Below are positions 9,386 to 17,251 of a stretch of DNA of 64,000 nucleotides, piece by piece (the first letter of the stretch is position 1; each line of letters starts with the position of its first letter). Under the pieces are notes generated by a model, which saw nothing but the letters and a program-made list of their open reading frames with translations, ran no database searches and was not told the origin of the DNA. A program made the position numbers and the translations under genes. The DNA comes from Nocardioides islandensis. Its GTDB lineage: Bacteria > Actinomycetota > Actinomycetes > Propionibacteriales > Nocardioidaceae. Location of the stretch: the NCBI RefSeq assembly GCF_015352455.1, contig NZ_JADKPN010000002.1, positions 1-64,000 of the forward strand, given 5' to 3'.

Positions 9386-9724
9386 TCAGGTCCGGTGCTC
9401 GTTGTGGGACCCGCCCGCCCGCAGTGGACGTGGCCGAGGCCACACCCGCCCCAGCACGACGCCCACCACGTCGGCCTCCGGCACCGGGCCGCGGTGCCGG
9501 GAGTCCACGCCGACGGCCGGGTCGTCGCTCGTCAGCCACCACCCAGGACGTCCGGACGCCGTCGTACGCCGCTCGCCCACGCGCTTCACCGCGAGCGTGC
9601 CGTCGGCGAACCTGGCCAGCACCAGACCGCCGGTCCTGACGCGTCCGCCGTACCTCACCAGCAGCCGGTCGCCGGGCTCCAGGGTGGGCCGCATCGAGTC
9701 GCCCCGGACCCGAGCCAGCCCCAT
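9386..9724 (-). CDS. sodX: Nickel superoxide dismutase maturation protease
   Basis: An S24/S26 signal-peptidase-like protease of 112 residues that removes the N-terminal propeptide of NiSOD. The catalytic serine is in ARVRGDSMRPTLEPGDRLLV and the general-base lysine in LAVKRVGERR, the S26 dyad. The open frame runs up to 9838 over the sodN start, but ATG 9724 sits at the usual family start and has CAGGAGGGTGGGG upstream. It is divergent from sodN, whereas in Streptomyces sodX follows sodN. No membrane helix is visible. Confidence 0.85.
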   Translation of the reverse strand: MGLARVRGDSMRPTLEPGDRLLVRYGGRVRTGGLVLARFADGTLAVKRVGERRTTASGRPGWWLTSDDPAVGVDSRHRGPVPEADVVGVVLGRVWPRPRPLRAGGSHNEHRT

Positions 9725-9757
9725 CCGGGGCCCCACCCTCCTGGGCGTATTGCCGTC

Positions 9758-9777
9758 CGACACGCCGAGTAGTGTCG
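9758..9777. promoter_or_regulatory. Inverted repeat in sodX-sodN intergenic region
   Basis: CGACAC-N8-GTGTCG lies between the divergent protease and sodN genes. It could be an operator for a metal or redox regulator. It does not match a Nur box that I know, so the regulator is unassigned. Confidence 0.35.
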
Positions 9778-9812
9778 CAAGCGCACCATCAACGACTTCG
9801 AGAGGACTGTGC

Positions 9813-10214
9813 ATGTTCGCGCGACTGTTCGCCCCCACCGTCGAGGTGTCCGCCCACTGCGACCTCCCCTGTGGCGTCTACGACCCCGCCCAGGCCCGCA
9901 TCGAGGCCGAGTCGATCAAGGCCATCATCGGCAAGCTCGCCGACAACGACGACCCCGACTTCCGCACCCGCGCGGTGATCATCAAGGAGCAGCGCTCCGA
10001 GCTCGTCAAGCACCACCTCTGGGTGCTGTGGACCGACTACTTCAAGCCCCCGCACTTCGAGAAGTACCCCCAGCTGCACACCCTGGTGAACGAGGCCACC
10101 AAGCTCGCCGGCGCCACCGGCACCAAGGGCTCCATGGACGCCGACGTCGCCGACCAGCTGCTGGCCAAGATCGACGAGATCGCCGAGATCTTCTGGGCGA
10201 CGAAGAAGGCGTAG
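9813..10214 (+). CDS. sodN: Nickel superoxide dismutase
   Basis: A 133-residue cytoplasmic precursor of NiSOD, which dismutates superoxide. A 14-residue propeptide (MFARLFAPTVEVSA) precedes the nickel hook HCDLPCGVYDP; after cleavage His15 becomes the N-terminal ligand, with Cys16 and Cys20 as thiolate ligands. The rest (helical, HHLWVLWTDYFKPPHFEKYP) is the usual four-helix bundle. The ATG at 9813 follows GAGAGGA. The maturation protease is divergent next door, so the pair is self-contained apart from nickel uptake, which is not in this window. Confidence 0.97.
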   Translation: MFARLFAPTVEVSAHCDLPCGVYDPAQARIEAESIKAIIGKLADNDDPDFRTRAVIIKEQRSELVKHHLWVLWTDYFKPPHFEKYPQLHTLVNEATKLAGATGTKGSMDADVADQLLAKIDEIAEIFWATKKA

Positions 10215-10219
10215 CCCGC

Positions 10220-10299
10220 TGGTCGAGGAGGGCCGAAGGCCCGTCACGAGACCAAGGTCGCTGGGTCTCGTGACAGGCGCTGGCGCGCCTTCCTCGACC
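10220..10299. repeat. Inverted pair of dispersed palindromic repeat
   Basis: Left arm 10220-10253 (hairpin GGGCC-GAA-GGCCC) and right arm 10264-10299 (hairpin GGCGC-TGGC-GCGCC) with a 10-bp gap. It sits just after the sodN stop and before the LysR promoter, so it may also act as a transcription end point. Confidence 0.88.
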
Positions 10300-10313
10300 T
10301 GCGGAATCATCGA

Positions 10314-10325
10314 TACCATCGATGG
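10314..10325 (+). promoter_or_regulatory. Leaderless-type -10 box of LysR gene
   Basis: TACCAT at 10314-10319 followed by 6 nt and the GTG start, the spacing expected when transcription starts at the first codon. Confidence 0.45.
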
Positions 10326-11228
10326 GTGCTGGACGTCGTTCGTCTCCGGGTCCTCGAGGCCGTCGCGCGCACCGGGTCGGTGACGAAGGCGGCCGAGGAG
10401 CTGCACTACGCCCAGCCGACCGTCAGCCACCACCTCGCCCGGCTCGAGGCCGAGACCGGCGCCCAGCTGCTCCAGCGCGTCGGCCGCGGCGTCCGGCTCA
10501 CCGAGGCCGGCCGCAAGCTGGCCGACCGGGCGGCCGAGATCGTGGGCCGGATCGACGCGGCGGATGCCGAGCTGGCCGGGTACGTCGGGCTCACGGCCGG
10601 ACGGGTACGCCTGGCCGGCTTCTCCTCGGCCATCGGCTCGCTCGTCCCCCAGGCGCTCGCACGACTGGGCGAGAGGCACCCGGACCTCGACGTCTCCCTG
10701 CTCGACACGCACCCGCCCGAGGCGCTGGACCTGCTGCGGGCCGGGCGGATCGACGTCGCCGTGGTGTTCCGCTACGACGAGACCGAGCCCGAGCCACCCG
10801 GCGTCCGCCTGCACCACCTGCTCGACGACGCGGTGTACGTGCTGGCCCGCCGCCGCGTCCGCAAGCTGGCCACGCTGCGCGACGAGACCTGGATCGCCGG
10901 CTGCGAGCGGTGCCGGAGCCACCTGCTCACCTTGTGCGAGGCCGAGGGGTTCGAGCCCCGGATCCGGTACACCTCCGACGACATGGTCGTGATGCAGGCG
11001 CTCGTCGCGGCCGGCCAGGGCGTGACCACGATCCCCGGGCTGGCCCTGCGCGCCCACCGGGCCGAGGGCGTCACCGCCAGCGAGATCGGCGGTTCGGTGC
11101 GCCACGTGTACGCCGCGACGTACGGTGAGCCGCCGGACCCGCCCGCGACGGCGGCCCTGCTCCGCGCGCTGACCGAGGCGGGTGCCGAGGTCAGTGGGTC
11201 GCGGTCGCCAGCCGCAGCGCGAAGGTGA
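10326..11228 (+). CDS. LysR family transcriptional regulator
   Basis: A 300-residue LysR-type regulator. The N-terminal winged helix (VLEAVARTGSVTKAAEELHY, QPTVSHHLARLEAE) is followed by a substrate-binding domain with two lobes from about residue 90. The inducer is unknown. The GTG at 10326 is chosen over an out-of-frame ATG four bases earlier. Its last 38 nt overlap the 3' end of the convergent LysE gene, so the pair is tail to tail, unlike classical divergent lysG/lysE. Whether it controls the exporter is therefore open. A cluster of C, H and R residues (GCERCRSHLLTLCEAEGF) in the effector domain is unusual and might bind metal or sense redox. Confidence 0.88.
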   Translation: MLDVVRLRVLEAVARTGSVTKAAEELHYAQPTVSHHLARLEAETGAQLLQRVGRGVRLTEAGRKLADRAAEIVGRIDAADAELAGYVGLTAGRVRLAGFSSAIGSLVPQALARLGERHPDLDVSLLDTHPPEALDLLRAGRIDVAVVFRYDETEPEPPGVRLHHLLDDAVYVLARRRVRKLATLRDETWIAGCERCRSHLLTLCEAEGFEPRIRYTSDDMVVMQALVAAGQGVTTIPGLALRAHRAEGVTASEIGGSVRHVYAATYGEPPDPPATAALLRALTEAGAEVSGSRSPAAARR

Positions 11229-11811
11229 CGAGCACGATTCCGGTCACCCGCTCGATCCGGGCCCGCACCGACGGCCGGCGCAGCCACCGGCCGAAGCGGT
11301 CCACCAGGAGCGCGTAGCACCCGAACCACGCGACGTACAAGCTCGCGAACACCGCCGACAGCAGGAGCGCCTGGCCCCGCGGTGACGTGGTGTCGGCCGG
11401 CAGGAACTGCGGCAGGAAGGTGACGAAGAACAGCGCCACTTTCGGGTTGAGGGCGTTGGAGAGGAAGCCCTGCCGCAGGTACGCCGTCCAGGTGACGGCG
11501 TGGATCGGCTCGGCGTCCTCCTCGGTCGCGCTCCCGGTGTGCCGGGCGGCGCGCATCGTCTGGACGCCGAGCCACACCAGGTAGGCGACGCCGACGATCT
11601 TCAGCGCGGTGAAGGCCGTCGCCGAGGCCAGCAGCAGCGCCGACAGCCCGACCGCCGCCGTGCCGGCGTGCACCGTCAGCCCCAGCGCTCCGCCGACCAT
11701 GGTCAGCAGACCGCCGCGGCGGCCGCCGGCCAGCGCGTTGCGGGTGACCAGCACCTGGTCGGGGCCGGGCATCATGATCAGCAGGAGCGCCGCGATCGCG
11801 AAGGTCGTCAT
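11191..11811 (-). CDS. LysE/RhtB family amino-acid exporter
   Basis: A 206-residue inner-membrane translocator of the LysE/RhtB type, which exports amino acids or related small solutes. Five to six hydrophobic helices are visible. The family signature MMPGPDQVLVTRNAL is in the first loop and NALNPKVALFFVTFLPQF in the middle. The substrate cannot be predicted. The start is ATG 11811; the 120-bp upstream region is shared with the divergent anti-sigma gene and holds the short near-repeats ATCGATGCGATTGATG. Confidence 0.88.
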   Translation of the reverse strand: MTTFAIAALLLIMMPGPDQVLVTRNALAGGRRGGLLTMVGGALGLTVHAGTAAVGLSALLLASATAFTALKIVGVAYLVWLGVQTMRAARHTGSATEEDAEPIHAVTWTAYLRQGFLSNALNPKVALFFVTFLPQFLPADTTSPRGQALLLSAVFASLYVAWFGCYALLVDRFGRWLRRPSVRARIERVTGIVLVTFALRLATATH

Positions 11812-11931
11812 GCGACCAGCGTCGGGGACAGCCAGTCATCAGTCCAATGCCAATCTTCGCAGTGTTCCATCGATGCGATTGATGTGTTGGTCCTTCCGGC
11901 GCTCGGGGCGCCCACGCGTTAGCGTGGGGCC

Positions 11932-12336
11932 ATGCCAGACCCGCAGGCGCACCCACGCGCCGACGTCGAGCTGCGCCTGCCTGCCGACGGTGTGTACGTC
12001 TCCGTCGTGCGCACCACCACCGCGGGCCTCGCCGCTCGCCTCGACTTCCTCATCGACGACATCGAGGACCTCCGCATTGCGGTGGGCGAGGCGTGCGCGA
12101 TGGTGCTGCCCGAGGCCGACGCCGACTCCGACCTGGTGTGCAGCTACTACCTCTCCCCCGGCACCCTCACGGTCCGGGTGGCCGTGACGGCGGGCAACCC
12201 GTCGGGGCCCGAGTACGACAGCTTCGCCTGGCAGGTGCTCAGCACCATGGCGACCCGCGCCGAGGCAGACGCCTCGGGTGGCCAGTTCTCCGTCTCGTTG
12301 ACGATGGAGTCGGGAGTACCCGGGGCCGGCAGCTGA
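11932..12336 (+). CDS. Anti-sigma factor, RsbW/UsfX-like
   Basis: A 134-residue serine-kinase/ATPase-type anti-sigma factor of the GHKL fold. Such proteins hold SigF/SigB-type sigma factors inactive until a partner switch releases them. The N-box region reads IEDLRIAVGEACAMVLP, where the Asn of canonical GHKL ATPases is replaced, and the second half keeps the FAWQVLSTMATRAE stretch before a beta strand. It lies 3 nt before the sigma gene, the usfX-sigF order of mycobacteria. A TAGCGT box 6 nt before the ATG suggests a leaderless transcript. Confidence 0.82.
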   Translation: MPDPQAHPRADVELRLPADGVYVSVVRTTTAGLAARLDFLIDDIEDLRIAVGEACAMVLPEADADSDLVCSYYLSPGTLTVRVAVTAGNPSGPEYDSFAWQVLSTMATRAEADASGGQFSVSLTMESGVPGAGS

Positions 12337-12339
12337 TCG

Positions 12340-13170
12340 ATGCCTGACGCAGACCCCGTCACCCCCTCGGACTCGGCGGCCGAGGCGCTCCCGGTACCCG
12401 TGCGGGCGTTCGAGGCGACCAAGATCCGCAGTGCCGAGCTGTTCGCCGAGATGAACGGCGACGGAACCACGCCGGCGGTGCGCACCCACGCCCGCGACGA
12501 GCTCGTCCACCTGCACCTGCCGCTGGTGGAGCACTGCGCCCGGCGCTTCCGCAACCGCGGCGAGCCGTTCGAGGACCTGGTGCAGGTCGGCACCATCGGG
12601 CTGCTCAAGTCGATCGACCGCTTCGACTCCGACCGCGGCGTGGAGTTCTCGACGTACGCCACCCCGACCATCATCGGCGAGATCAAGCGGTACTTCCGGG
12701 ACAAGGGCTGGGCCATCCGCGTGCCCCGCCGGCTCCAGGAGCTGCGCATGCAGATCGGGGCCGCGACCGCGGAGCTGACGCAGAGCCTGGGCCGCTCCCC
12801 CACGCCGCGCGAGCTGGCCGAGACGATCGGCTGCTCGGTCGAGGAGATCATCGAGGGCATCGAGTCCAGCAACGCCTACTCCACGCTCTCGCTGGACGCC
12901 AGCGACGACAGCGAGGAGGGCGGCAACACGATGCTCGACGCGATCGGCATCGAGGACGAGAACCTCGAGCACGTCGAGATCCGCGAGTCCCTGAAACCGC
13001 TGCTTGACGCGCTGGAGCCCCGGGAGAAGAAGATCCTGCTGCTGCGCTTCTTCAAGAACCGGACGCAGACCCAGATCGCCGAGGAGATCGGAGTCTCCCA
13101 GATGCACGTCTCCCGCCTGCTGACCCGGACGCTCGGCCAGCTGCGTGACTCGCTGGAGCAGTCGTCGTGA
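12340..13170 (+). CDS. SigB/SigF/SigG family RNA polymerase sigma factor
   Basis: A 276-residue sigma-70 factor of the stress/sporulation group. Region 2 shows LVEHCARRFRNRGEPFEDLVQVGTIG and DRGVEFSTYATPTIIGEIKR with KGWAIRVPR; region 3 is ELTQSLGRSPTPRELAETIG; region 4 is LEPREKKILLLRFF and TQIAEEIGVSQMHVSRLL. It is controlled by the upstream anti-sigma factor and co-transcribed with the SDR gene downstream (4-nt overlap), so it probably drives general stress genes. The exact paralogue name cannot be fixed by eye. Confidence 0.92.
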   Translation: MPDADPVTPSDSAAEALPVPVRAFEATKIRSAELFAEMNGDGTTPAVRTHARDELVHLHLPLVEHCARRFRNRGEPFEDLVQVGTIGLLKSIDRFDSDRGVEFSTYATPTIIGEIKRYFRDKGWAIRVPRRLQELRMQIGAATAELTQSLGRSPTPRELAETIGCSVEEIIEGIESSNAYSTLSLDASDDSEEGGNTMLDAIGIEDENLEHVEIRESLKPLLDALEPREKKILLLRFFKNRTQTQIAEEIGVSQMHVSRLLTRTLGQLRDSLEQSS

Positions 13171-13922
13171 CCGGTACGCCGGCCGGCCGGCTCCAGGAGA
13201 AGGTCGCCGTCGTCACCGGCGCGGCCCGCGGCATCGGCCGCGCCACCGTCGAGGTGTTCCTCGGCGAAGGCGCCCTGGTCGTGGCCACCGACATCGACGA
13301 GGCCGCACTCGGCGACCTCGGCGAGCGCGTGGTGGCCGTCGGCGGGGACGTGTCCCTCGAGGACGACGCCCGCGCCATGATCCAGGCCGCCGTCGACTCC
13401 TTCGGCCGCATCGACGTGCTGGTGGCCAACGCCGGCGTGATCCCGCTGAGCACGATCGACCAGACGTCGGTCGCCGACTGGGACCACGTGATGGCGGTCG
13501 ACGGGCGCGGGATGTTCCTGACCTGCAAGTTCGCCATCGAGCACATGGCCGCGCAGGGGTCCGGCTCGATCGTGCTGCTGTCGTCGATCTCCGGCCAGCG
13601 CGGCCAGGTCGGGCAGGCGGCGTACGGCCCGGCCAAGTACGTCGCCACCGGCCTCACCCACCACCTGGCCATCGAGTGGGCGTCGAAGGGCATCCGCGTC
13701 AACGCCGTGGCGCCGGGCACGATCCGCACCGACGCCGTCGTGGCCCTCCTGGAGACCGACCAGGGCAAGGCGTACGTGGAGGAGATCCAGGCCCGGCACC
13801 CCGTCGGGCGCCTCGGTGAGCCGCGGGAGGTCGCCGAGGCGATCGCGTTCCTGGCCAGCGACGCCGCCTCGTTCGTCACCGGCGCGGTGCTGCCGGTCGA
13901 CGGGGGCTATCTGGCGCAGTAG
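13167..13922 (+). CDS. SDR family oxidoreductase in sigma operon
   Basis: A 251-residue classical SDR. It has TGAARGIGRA, the NAGV motif, the catalytic Ser in LLSSISGQRG, YGPAKY in place of YxxxK (Tyr and Lys kept), and the Asn/Ala-rich C-terminal half VNAVAPGTIRTD ending VDGGYLAQ, as in 3-oxoacyl-ACP reductase-like or sugar dehydrogenases. The GTG start overlaps the sigma factor stop. The link to the stress sigma is positional; the substrate is unknown. Confidence 0.88.
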   Translation: MTGTPAGRLQEKVAVVTGAARGIGRATVEVFLGEGALVVATDIDEAALGDLGERVVAVGGDVSLEDDARAMIQAAVDSFGRIDVLVANAGVIPLSTIDQTSVADWDHVMAVDGRGMFLTCKFAIEHMAAQGSGSIVLLSSISGQRGQVGQAAYGPAKYVATGLTHHLAIEWASKGIRVNAVAPGTIRTDAVVALLETDQGKAYVEEIQARHPVGRLGEPREVAEAIAFLASDAASFVTGAVLPVDGGYLAQ

Positions 13923-13931
13923 GGCCCACCG

Positions 13932-13971
13932 GGTCTCGTGACGGTCGCTGCGCGACCTCCTCGACCAGCGG
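13932..13971 (+). repeat. Single copy of dispersed palindromic repeat
   Basis: From GGTCTCGTGAC to TCGACCAGCGG with the stem GGTCGC-TGC-GCGACC, 40 nt. It lies between convergent genes (SDR and membrane protein). Confidence 0.9.
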
Positions 13972-13976
13972 CGAGG

Positions 13977-14345
13977 TCACTCGTGGTCGAGCGCCTTCAT
14001 GCTCGCCGGGTGGAACAGACCGCCCAGCACGACGACCGCAACCACGGCCAGCGCGATGGCGACCGCCGGCAGGTCCCGGAAGTTCCAGGCGATGCCGAGC
14101 TGGATGAGCTGGCTGAGCACGAGCGGGCTCCGGGCCCAGGGGGTGCAGCGGTTGACCTGCCAGGCGCAGAAGACCAGGCCGGCGGCGTACGCCGCGAAGA
14201 ACACCGCCGTGGTGACACCCATCGTCAGCCGTCCCGAGCTCAGGTGGACCAGCTCGGCGATGCCCAGGATCCCGATGACCAGCCCCTCCACGGCGGCCAG
14301 CGAGGCCGCCACGACCAGGGGCGGCGGGGCCTCGGCTCGGGTCAC
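13977..14345 (-). CDS. Four-helix membrane protein of unknown function
   Basis: A 122-residue integral membrane protein with four hydrophobic segments (about 9-33, 40-64, 73-90, 93-113) and short polar loops; Cys61 and Cys67 sit in the second loop (CAWQVNRCTPWARSPL). No catalytic motif is visible. It resembles the small hypothetical membrane proteins common beside whiB genes in Nocardioidaceae. It is alone on its strand, convergent with the stress sigma operon. Confidence 0.65.
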   Translation of the reverse strand: MTRAEAPPPLVVAASLAAVEGLVIGILGIAELVHLSSGRLTMGVTTAVFFAAYAAGLVFCAWQVNRCTPWARSPLVLSQLIQLGIAWNFRDLPAVAIALAVVAVVVLGGLFHPASMKALDHE

Positions 14346-14578
14346 CCGGCCAGCCTAGGGACTGCGCATCCGGTCGCCGGGTACCCCTCCTGTGACGCAA
14401 CCTACGGGACAGGGGGTTGTTTCACGTTCCAATAGTTGCCACGCTGGGGGTGGCGCTCGTGAATGCGTTCACTCAGGCCTGCCCACAAGGCTGCCGCTCA
14501 AGCGCCCACCCACATCATGCTCTACCCACGTGTTGGGCACCCCTGGCACGACGTCGAAGGAAAGAGGACCCCTCAGCC

Positions 14579-14830
14579 ATGGATTGGCGCGACCGTTCCG
14601 CGTGTCTGGACGAAGACCCGGAGCTGTTCTTCCCGATCGGCAACACCGGTCCGGCCATCCTCCAGATCGAGGAGGCCAAGCAGGTGTGCCGACGGTGCGA
14701 GGTGCGCGAGCAGTGTCTCGCGTGGGCGCTGGAGGCTGGTCAGGACCACGGAGTCTGGGGCGGCCTCAGCGAGGACGAGCGCCGCGCTCTGAAGCGCCGC
14801 AACGCCCGCGCCCGCGTGCGCACCGCCTGA
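14579..14830 (+). CDS. whiB1: WhiB1-type iron-sulfur transcription factor
   Basis: An 83-residue WhiB protein that binds a 4Fe-4S cluster and RNA polymerase sigma factor. Cluster cysteines are at positions 9, 37, 40 and 46, the same numbers as in mycobacterial WhiB1; GVWGG is followed by the basic tail RRALKRRNARARVR that contacts DNA. In mycobacteria WhiB1 is essential and reacts with nitric oxide. The start is the ATG at 14579 after AAAGAGGA. The 230-bp upstream gap has no gene and presumably holds its promoter. It ends 10 nt from the convergent pdtaS gene, a neighbourhood seen in other actinobacteria. Confidence 0.95.
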   Translation: MDWRDRSACLDEDPELFFPIGNTGPAILQIEEAKQVCRRCEVREQCLAWALEAGQDHGVWGGLSEDERRALKRRNARARVRTA

Positions 14831-14840
14831 CGCCACCGGG

Positions 14841-16319
14841 CTAGTCCTGGGGCAGGTCCACCGACACCCGCGCACCGGTCTGTCCGTGCGCCGGGCCGAT
14901 CTCCAGCACCCCGCCGAGCTCGGACTCCACGAGCGTGCGCACGATCGACAGCCCCAGGCTGCTGCTCTTGTCGGCGTCGAAGTCGTCGGGCAGCCCCCGG
15001 CCGTCGTCCTCGATGGTCACGTGCAGGCGCCCGACGATCCGGCGGGCGCTGACCACGATCGTCCCGCCGACGCTGGAGTCGGGCTCGTAGCCGTGCTCGA
15101 CGGCGTTCTGGAGCACCTCGGTCAGCACCATCGCCAGTGCGGTGGCGGCCTCCGAGGACAGCACGCCGAAGGATCCGGTACGCCGCACCCGGACTCGCTC
15201 TCCCAGCGCGCTCACCTCGGTGACCATCCGGCCCAGGCGGTCGGCGATCTCGTCGAAGGCCACGTGCTCCTCGGGCGACTGGCTCAGCGTCTCGTGCACG
15301 ATGGCGATCGAGCCGACGCGGCGTACCGCCTCCTCCAGCGCCGCCTTGGCGTCGGGGGTGTCCATCCGGCGCGCCTGGAGCCGGAGCAGGGCCGCGACCG
15401 TCTGGAGGTTGTTCTTCACCCGGTGGTGGATCTCCCGGATGGTGGCCTCCTTGGTGATCAGCTCGCGGTCCCGGCGGCGCAGGTCGGTGACGTCGCGCAG
15501 GAGGACCAGGGCACCGATCCGCTCCTCGGCGGTGCGCAGCGGGATGGCTCGCACGATCAGCACGACGTCGTCGGTCCCGACCTCGGTGTCGCGGGGTGCG
15601 CGGCCGAGGAGCACCGTGCTCAGCGTCTCCTCGTCGGTCCGGTGCATCGGCGGCACCAGGCTGCGGGTCACCCCCGCGAGCTCGAGGCCGGTCAGGTCGC
15701 CGGAGTGGCCGAGCTTGCGGTACACCGAGAGGGCGTTGGGGCTGGCGTAGGTGACCCGGCCCTCCGCGTCGATCCGGAGGAACCCGTCGCCCACCCGCGG
15801 GGAGTCGGCGTGGTCGCTGCGCTGGCCGGGGTTCGGGAAGTAGCCGGCCGCGATCATCTGGGTCAGGTCCGCGGCGGTCTGGAGGTACGACAGCTCCAGC
15901 CGGCTCGGGGTGCGCACGCCCAGCAGGTTGGTGTTCCGGCCGACCAGGGCGATGACCCGGCCCTCGCGGCGGACCGGGATCGTCTCGACCCGCACCGGCA
16001 CGTCGTCGCGCCACTCGGGGTCGCCCTCGCGGACCAGCCGGCCCTGCTCGTACGCCGCGTCCAGCAGGGGGCGTCTCCCGGCGGGGACGAAGGTGCCCAG
16101 GACGTCGTCGACCAGGGCCGTCGGGCCGGTCGTGGGCCGCATCTGCCCGCCCGCCCAGAACCCCTTGCCCTCGCGGTCGGGCAGCCACAGGACCAGGTCG
16201 GCGAAGGAGAGGTCGGCGATGATCTGCCAGTCCGCCATCAGCAGCTGCAGCCACTTCACGTCCTCCTCGCCGAGGTCGGTGTGGCTGCGCACCAGGTCGG
16301 TCAGGGACGGCACCCGCAC
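14841..16319 (-). CDS. pdtaS: PdtaS-type sensor histidine kinase
   Basis: A 492-residue cytosolic histidine kinase of the HisKA_2 class. An N-terminal GAF-like domain (about 15-155) and a PAS domain (about 175-290) precede the phosphoacceptor IREIHHRVKNNLQTVAALL near residue 310, and a GHKL ATPase domain with N-box EVLQNAVEHGY, DDGRGLP and SSSLGLSIVRTLV. No membrane helix is present, as in mycobacterial PdtaS. The partner PdtaR, an ANTAR RNA-binding regulator, is not in this window and is usually encoded elsewhere. It was probably transcribed alone. Confidence 0.9.
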   Translation of the reverse strand: MRVPSLTDLVRSHTDLGEEDVKWLQLLMADWQIIADLSFADLVLWLPDREGKGFWAGGQMRPTTGPTALVDDVLGTFVPAGRRPLLDAAYEQGRLVREGDPEWRDDVPVRVETIPVRREGRVIALVGRNTNLLGVRTPSRLELSYLQTAADLTQMIAAGYFPNPGQRSDHADSPRVGDGFLRIDAEGRVTYASPNALSVYRKLGHSGDLTGLELAGVTRSLVPPMHRTDEETLSTVLLGRAPRDTEVGTDDVVLIVRAIPLRTAEERIGALVLLRDVTDLRRRDRELITKEATIREIHHRVKNNLQTVAALLRLQARRMDTPDAKAALEEAVRRVGSIAIVHETLSQSPEEHVAFDEIADRLGRMVTEVSALGERVRVRRTGSFGVLSSEAATALAMVLTEVLQNAVEHGYEPDSSVGGTIVVSARRIVGRLHVTIEDDGRGLPDDFDADKSSSLGLSIVRTLVESELGGVLEIGPAHGQTGARVSVDLPQD

Positions 16320-16392
16320 AGGCTAGGCCGTGACGCCTACCCATCTAGACGCCCTCAGTACACCCTCACTCCCGCATGGCAAGATGCGCCCC

Positions 16393-17226
16393 ATGACTCG
16401 GGCCTACTGGAGCCAGGTGAAGGCTTCCGGGCTGGCCGTCCCCGGGGACCGGCCGCTGGCCGACCTCACCACCGAGCTGACCACCATGCTCGGCTCCCCG
16501 GACCCCCAGATGCGCGACGGGCTGGCGTACCCGACGCTGGCCACCTGGGTGGACCGGGGCGTGTACGACGAGCTGCTGGTCGGCCTGGGTGACGGGATGG
16601 CCGCGGGCCTGACCGTCGGGCTCGGTGAGCGGGGCACCGACAGCGTGTTCCGGCGTACGTTCTCGGTGCTGGTCCTGGCCGAGTGCATCGACCGGACCAA
16701 CCAGGAGGACCTGGTCCCCAGCGCCAAGCTGATGGAGTGGGGCGACCGGGTCGCGACCTGGTACCTGCGCGAGAAGGACGTCCGCGGCTTCGTCCCCGAC
16801 AAGGGCTGGGCGCACGCCATCGCCCACGGCGCGGACGCGATCGGCGTGCTGGCCCGCTCCCCGCACCTGGGCCGCAACGAGCTGACCGTGCTCCTGGACG
16901 TGATCGCGGACCGGGTGCTGGCCGAGGTGGACGAGCCGTTCGTGCACGGCGAGCCGGACCGGATGGTGCTGGCGACGATGACCGTGCTGCGCCGCAACGT
17001 CGTGCCGTTCTCCGTCGTCGAGCCCTGGGTCGCCCGGATTGCCGGCGGCGCCCACCGGGCCGGGCGCGACGGCAACCCGTACCCCTCGACGTTCAACGCC
17101 GAGGCGTTCCTGCGCTCGTTCTACCTCCAGCTCGCGCTCGCCCCGGGCGCGCCCGACATGCGCTCGGACCTGCTGCTGGAGGTCGTCGCCGCCCTGAAGG
17201 CGACGAATCCCACATACCTGACCTGA
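16393..17226 (+). CDS. DUF2785 domain-containing protein
   Basis: A 277-residue mostly alpha-helical protein matching the DUF2785 pattern (DGLAYPTLATWVDRGVYDELL, DKGWAHAIAHGADAIGVLARSP, DEPFVHGEPDRMVLATMTVL). The recurrent helices suggest a HEAT-like or helical-barrel fold. The function is unknown. The open frame extends to 16330, but ATG 16393 (MTRAYWSQVKASG) fits the family length better. It lies 26 nt before the ThDP enzyme gene and is likely in the same unit. Confidence 0.78.
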   Translation: MTRAYWSQVKASGLAVPGDRPLADLTTELTTMLGSPDPQMRDGLAYPTLATWVDRGVYDELLVGLGDGMAAGLTVGLGERGTDSVFRRTFSVLVLAECIDRTNQEDLVPSAKLMEWGDRVATWYLREKDVRGFVPDKGWAHAIAHGADAIGVLARSPHLGRNELTVLLDVIADRVLAEVDEPFVHGEPDRMVLATMTVLRRNVVPFSVVEPWVARIAGGAHRAGRDGNPYPSTFNAEAFLRSFYLQLALAPGAPDMRSDLLLEVVAALKATNPTYLT

Positions 17227-17251
17227 CCTACTCCTCGGTAACGTGCCAGCC

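Noticed and set aside
9758..9777. Palindrome as a Nur (nickel) box
   Set aside because: It does not match the Nur consensus that I know; kept only as an unassigned inverted repeat.
10322..10328. ATG at 10322 as the LysR start
   Set aside because: It is out of frame with the helix-turn-helix protein; the GTG at 10326 is in frame.
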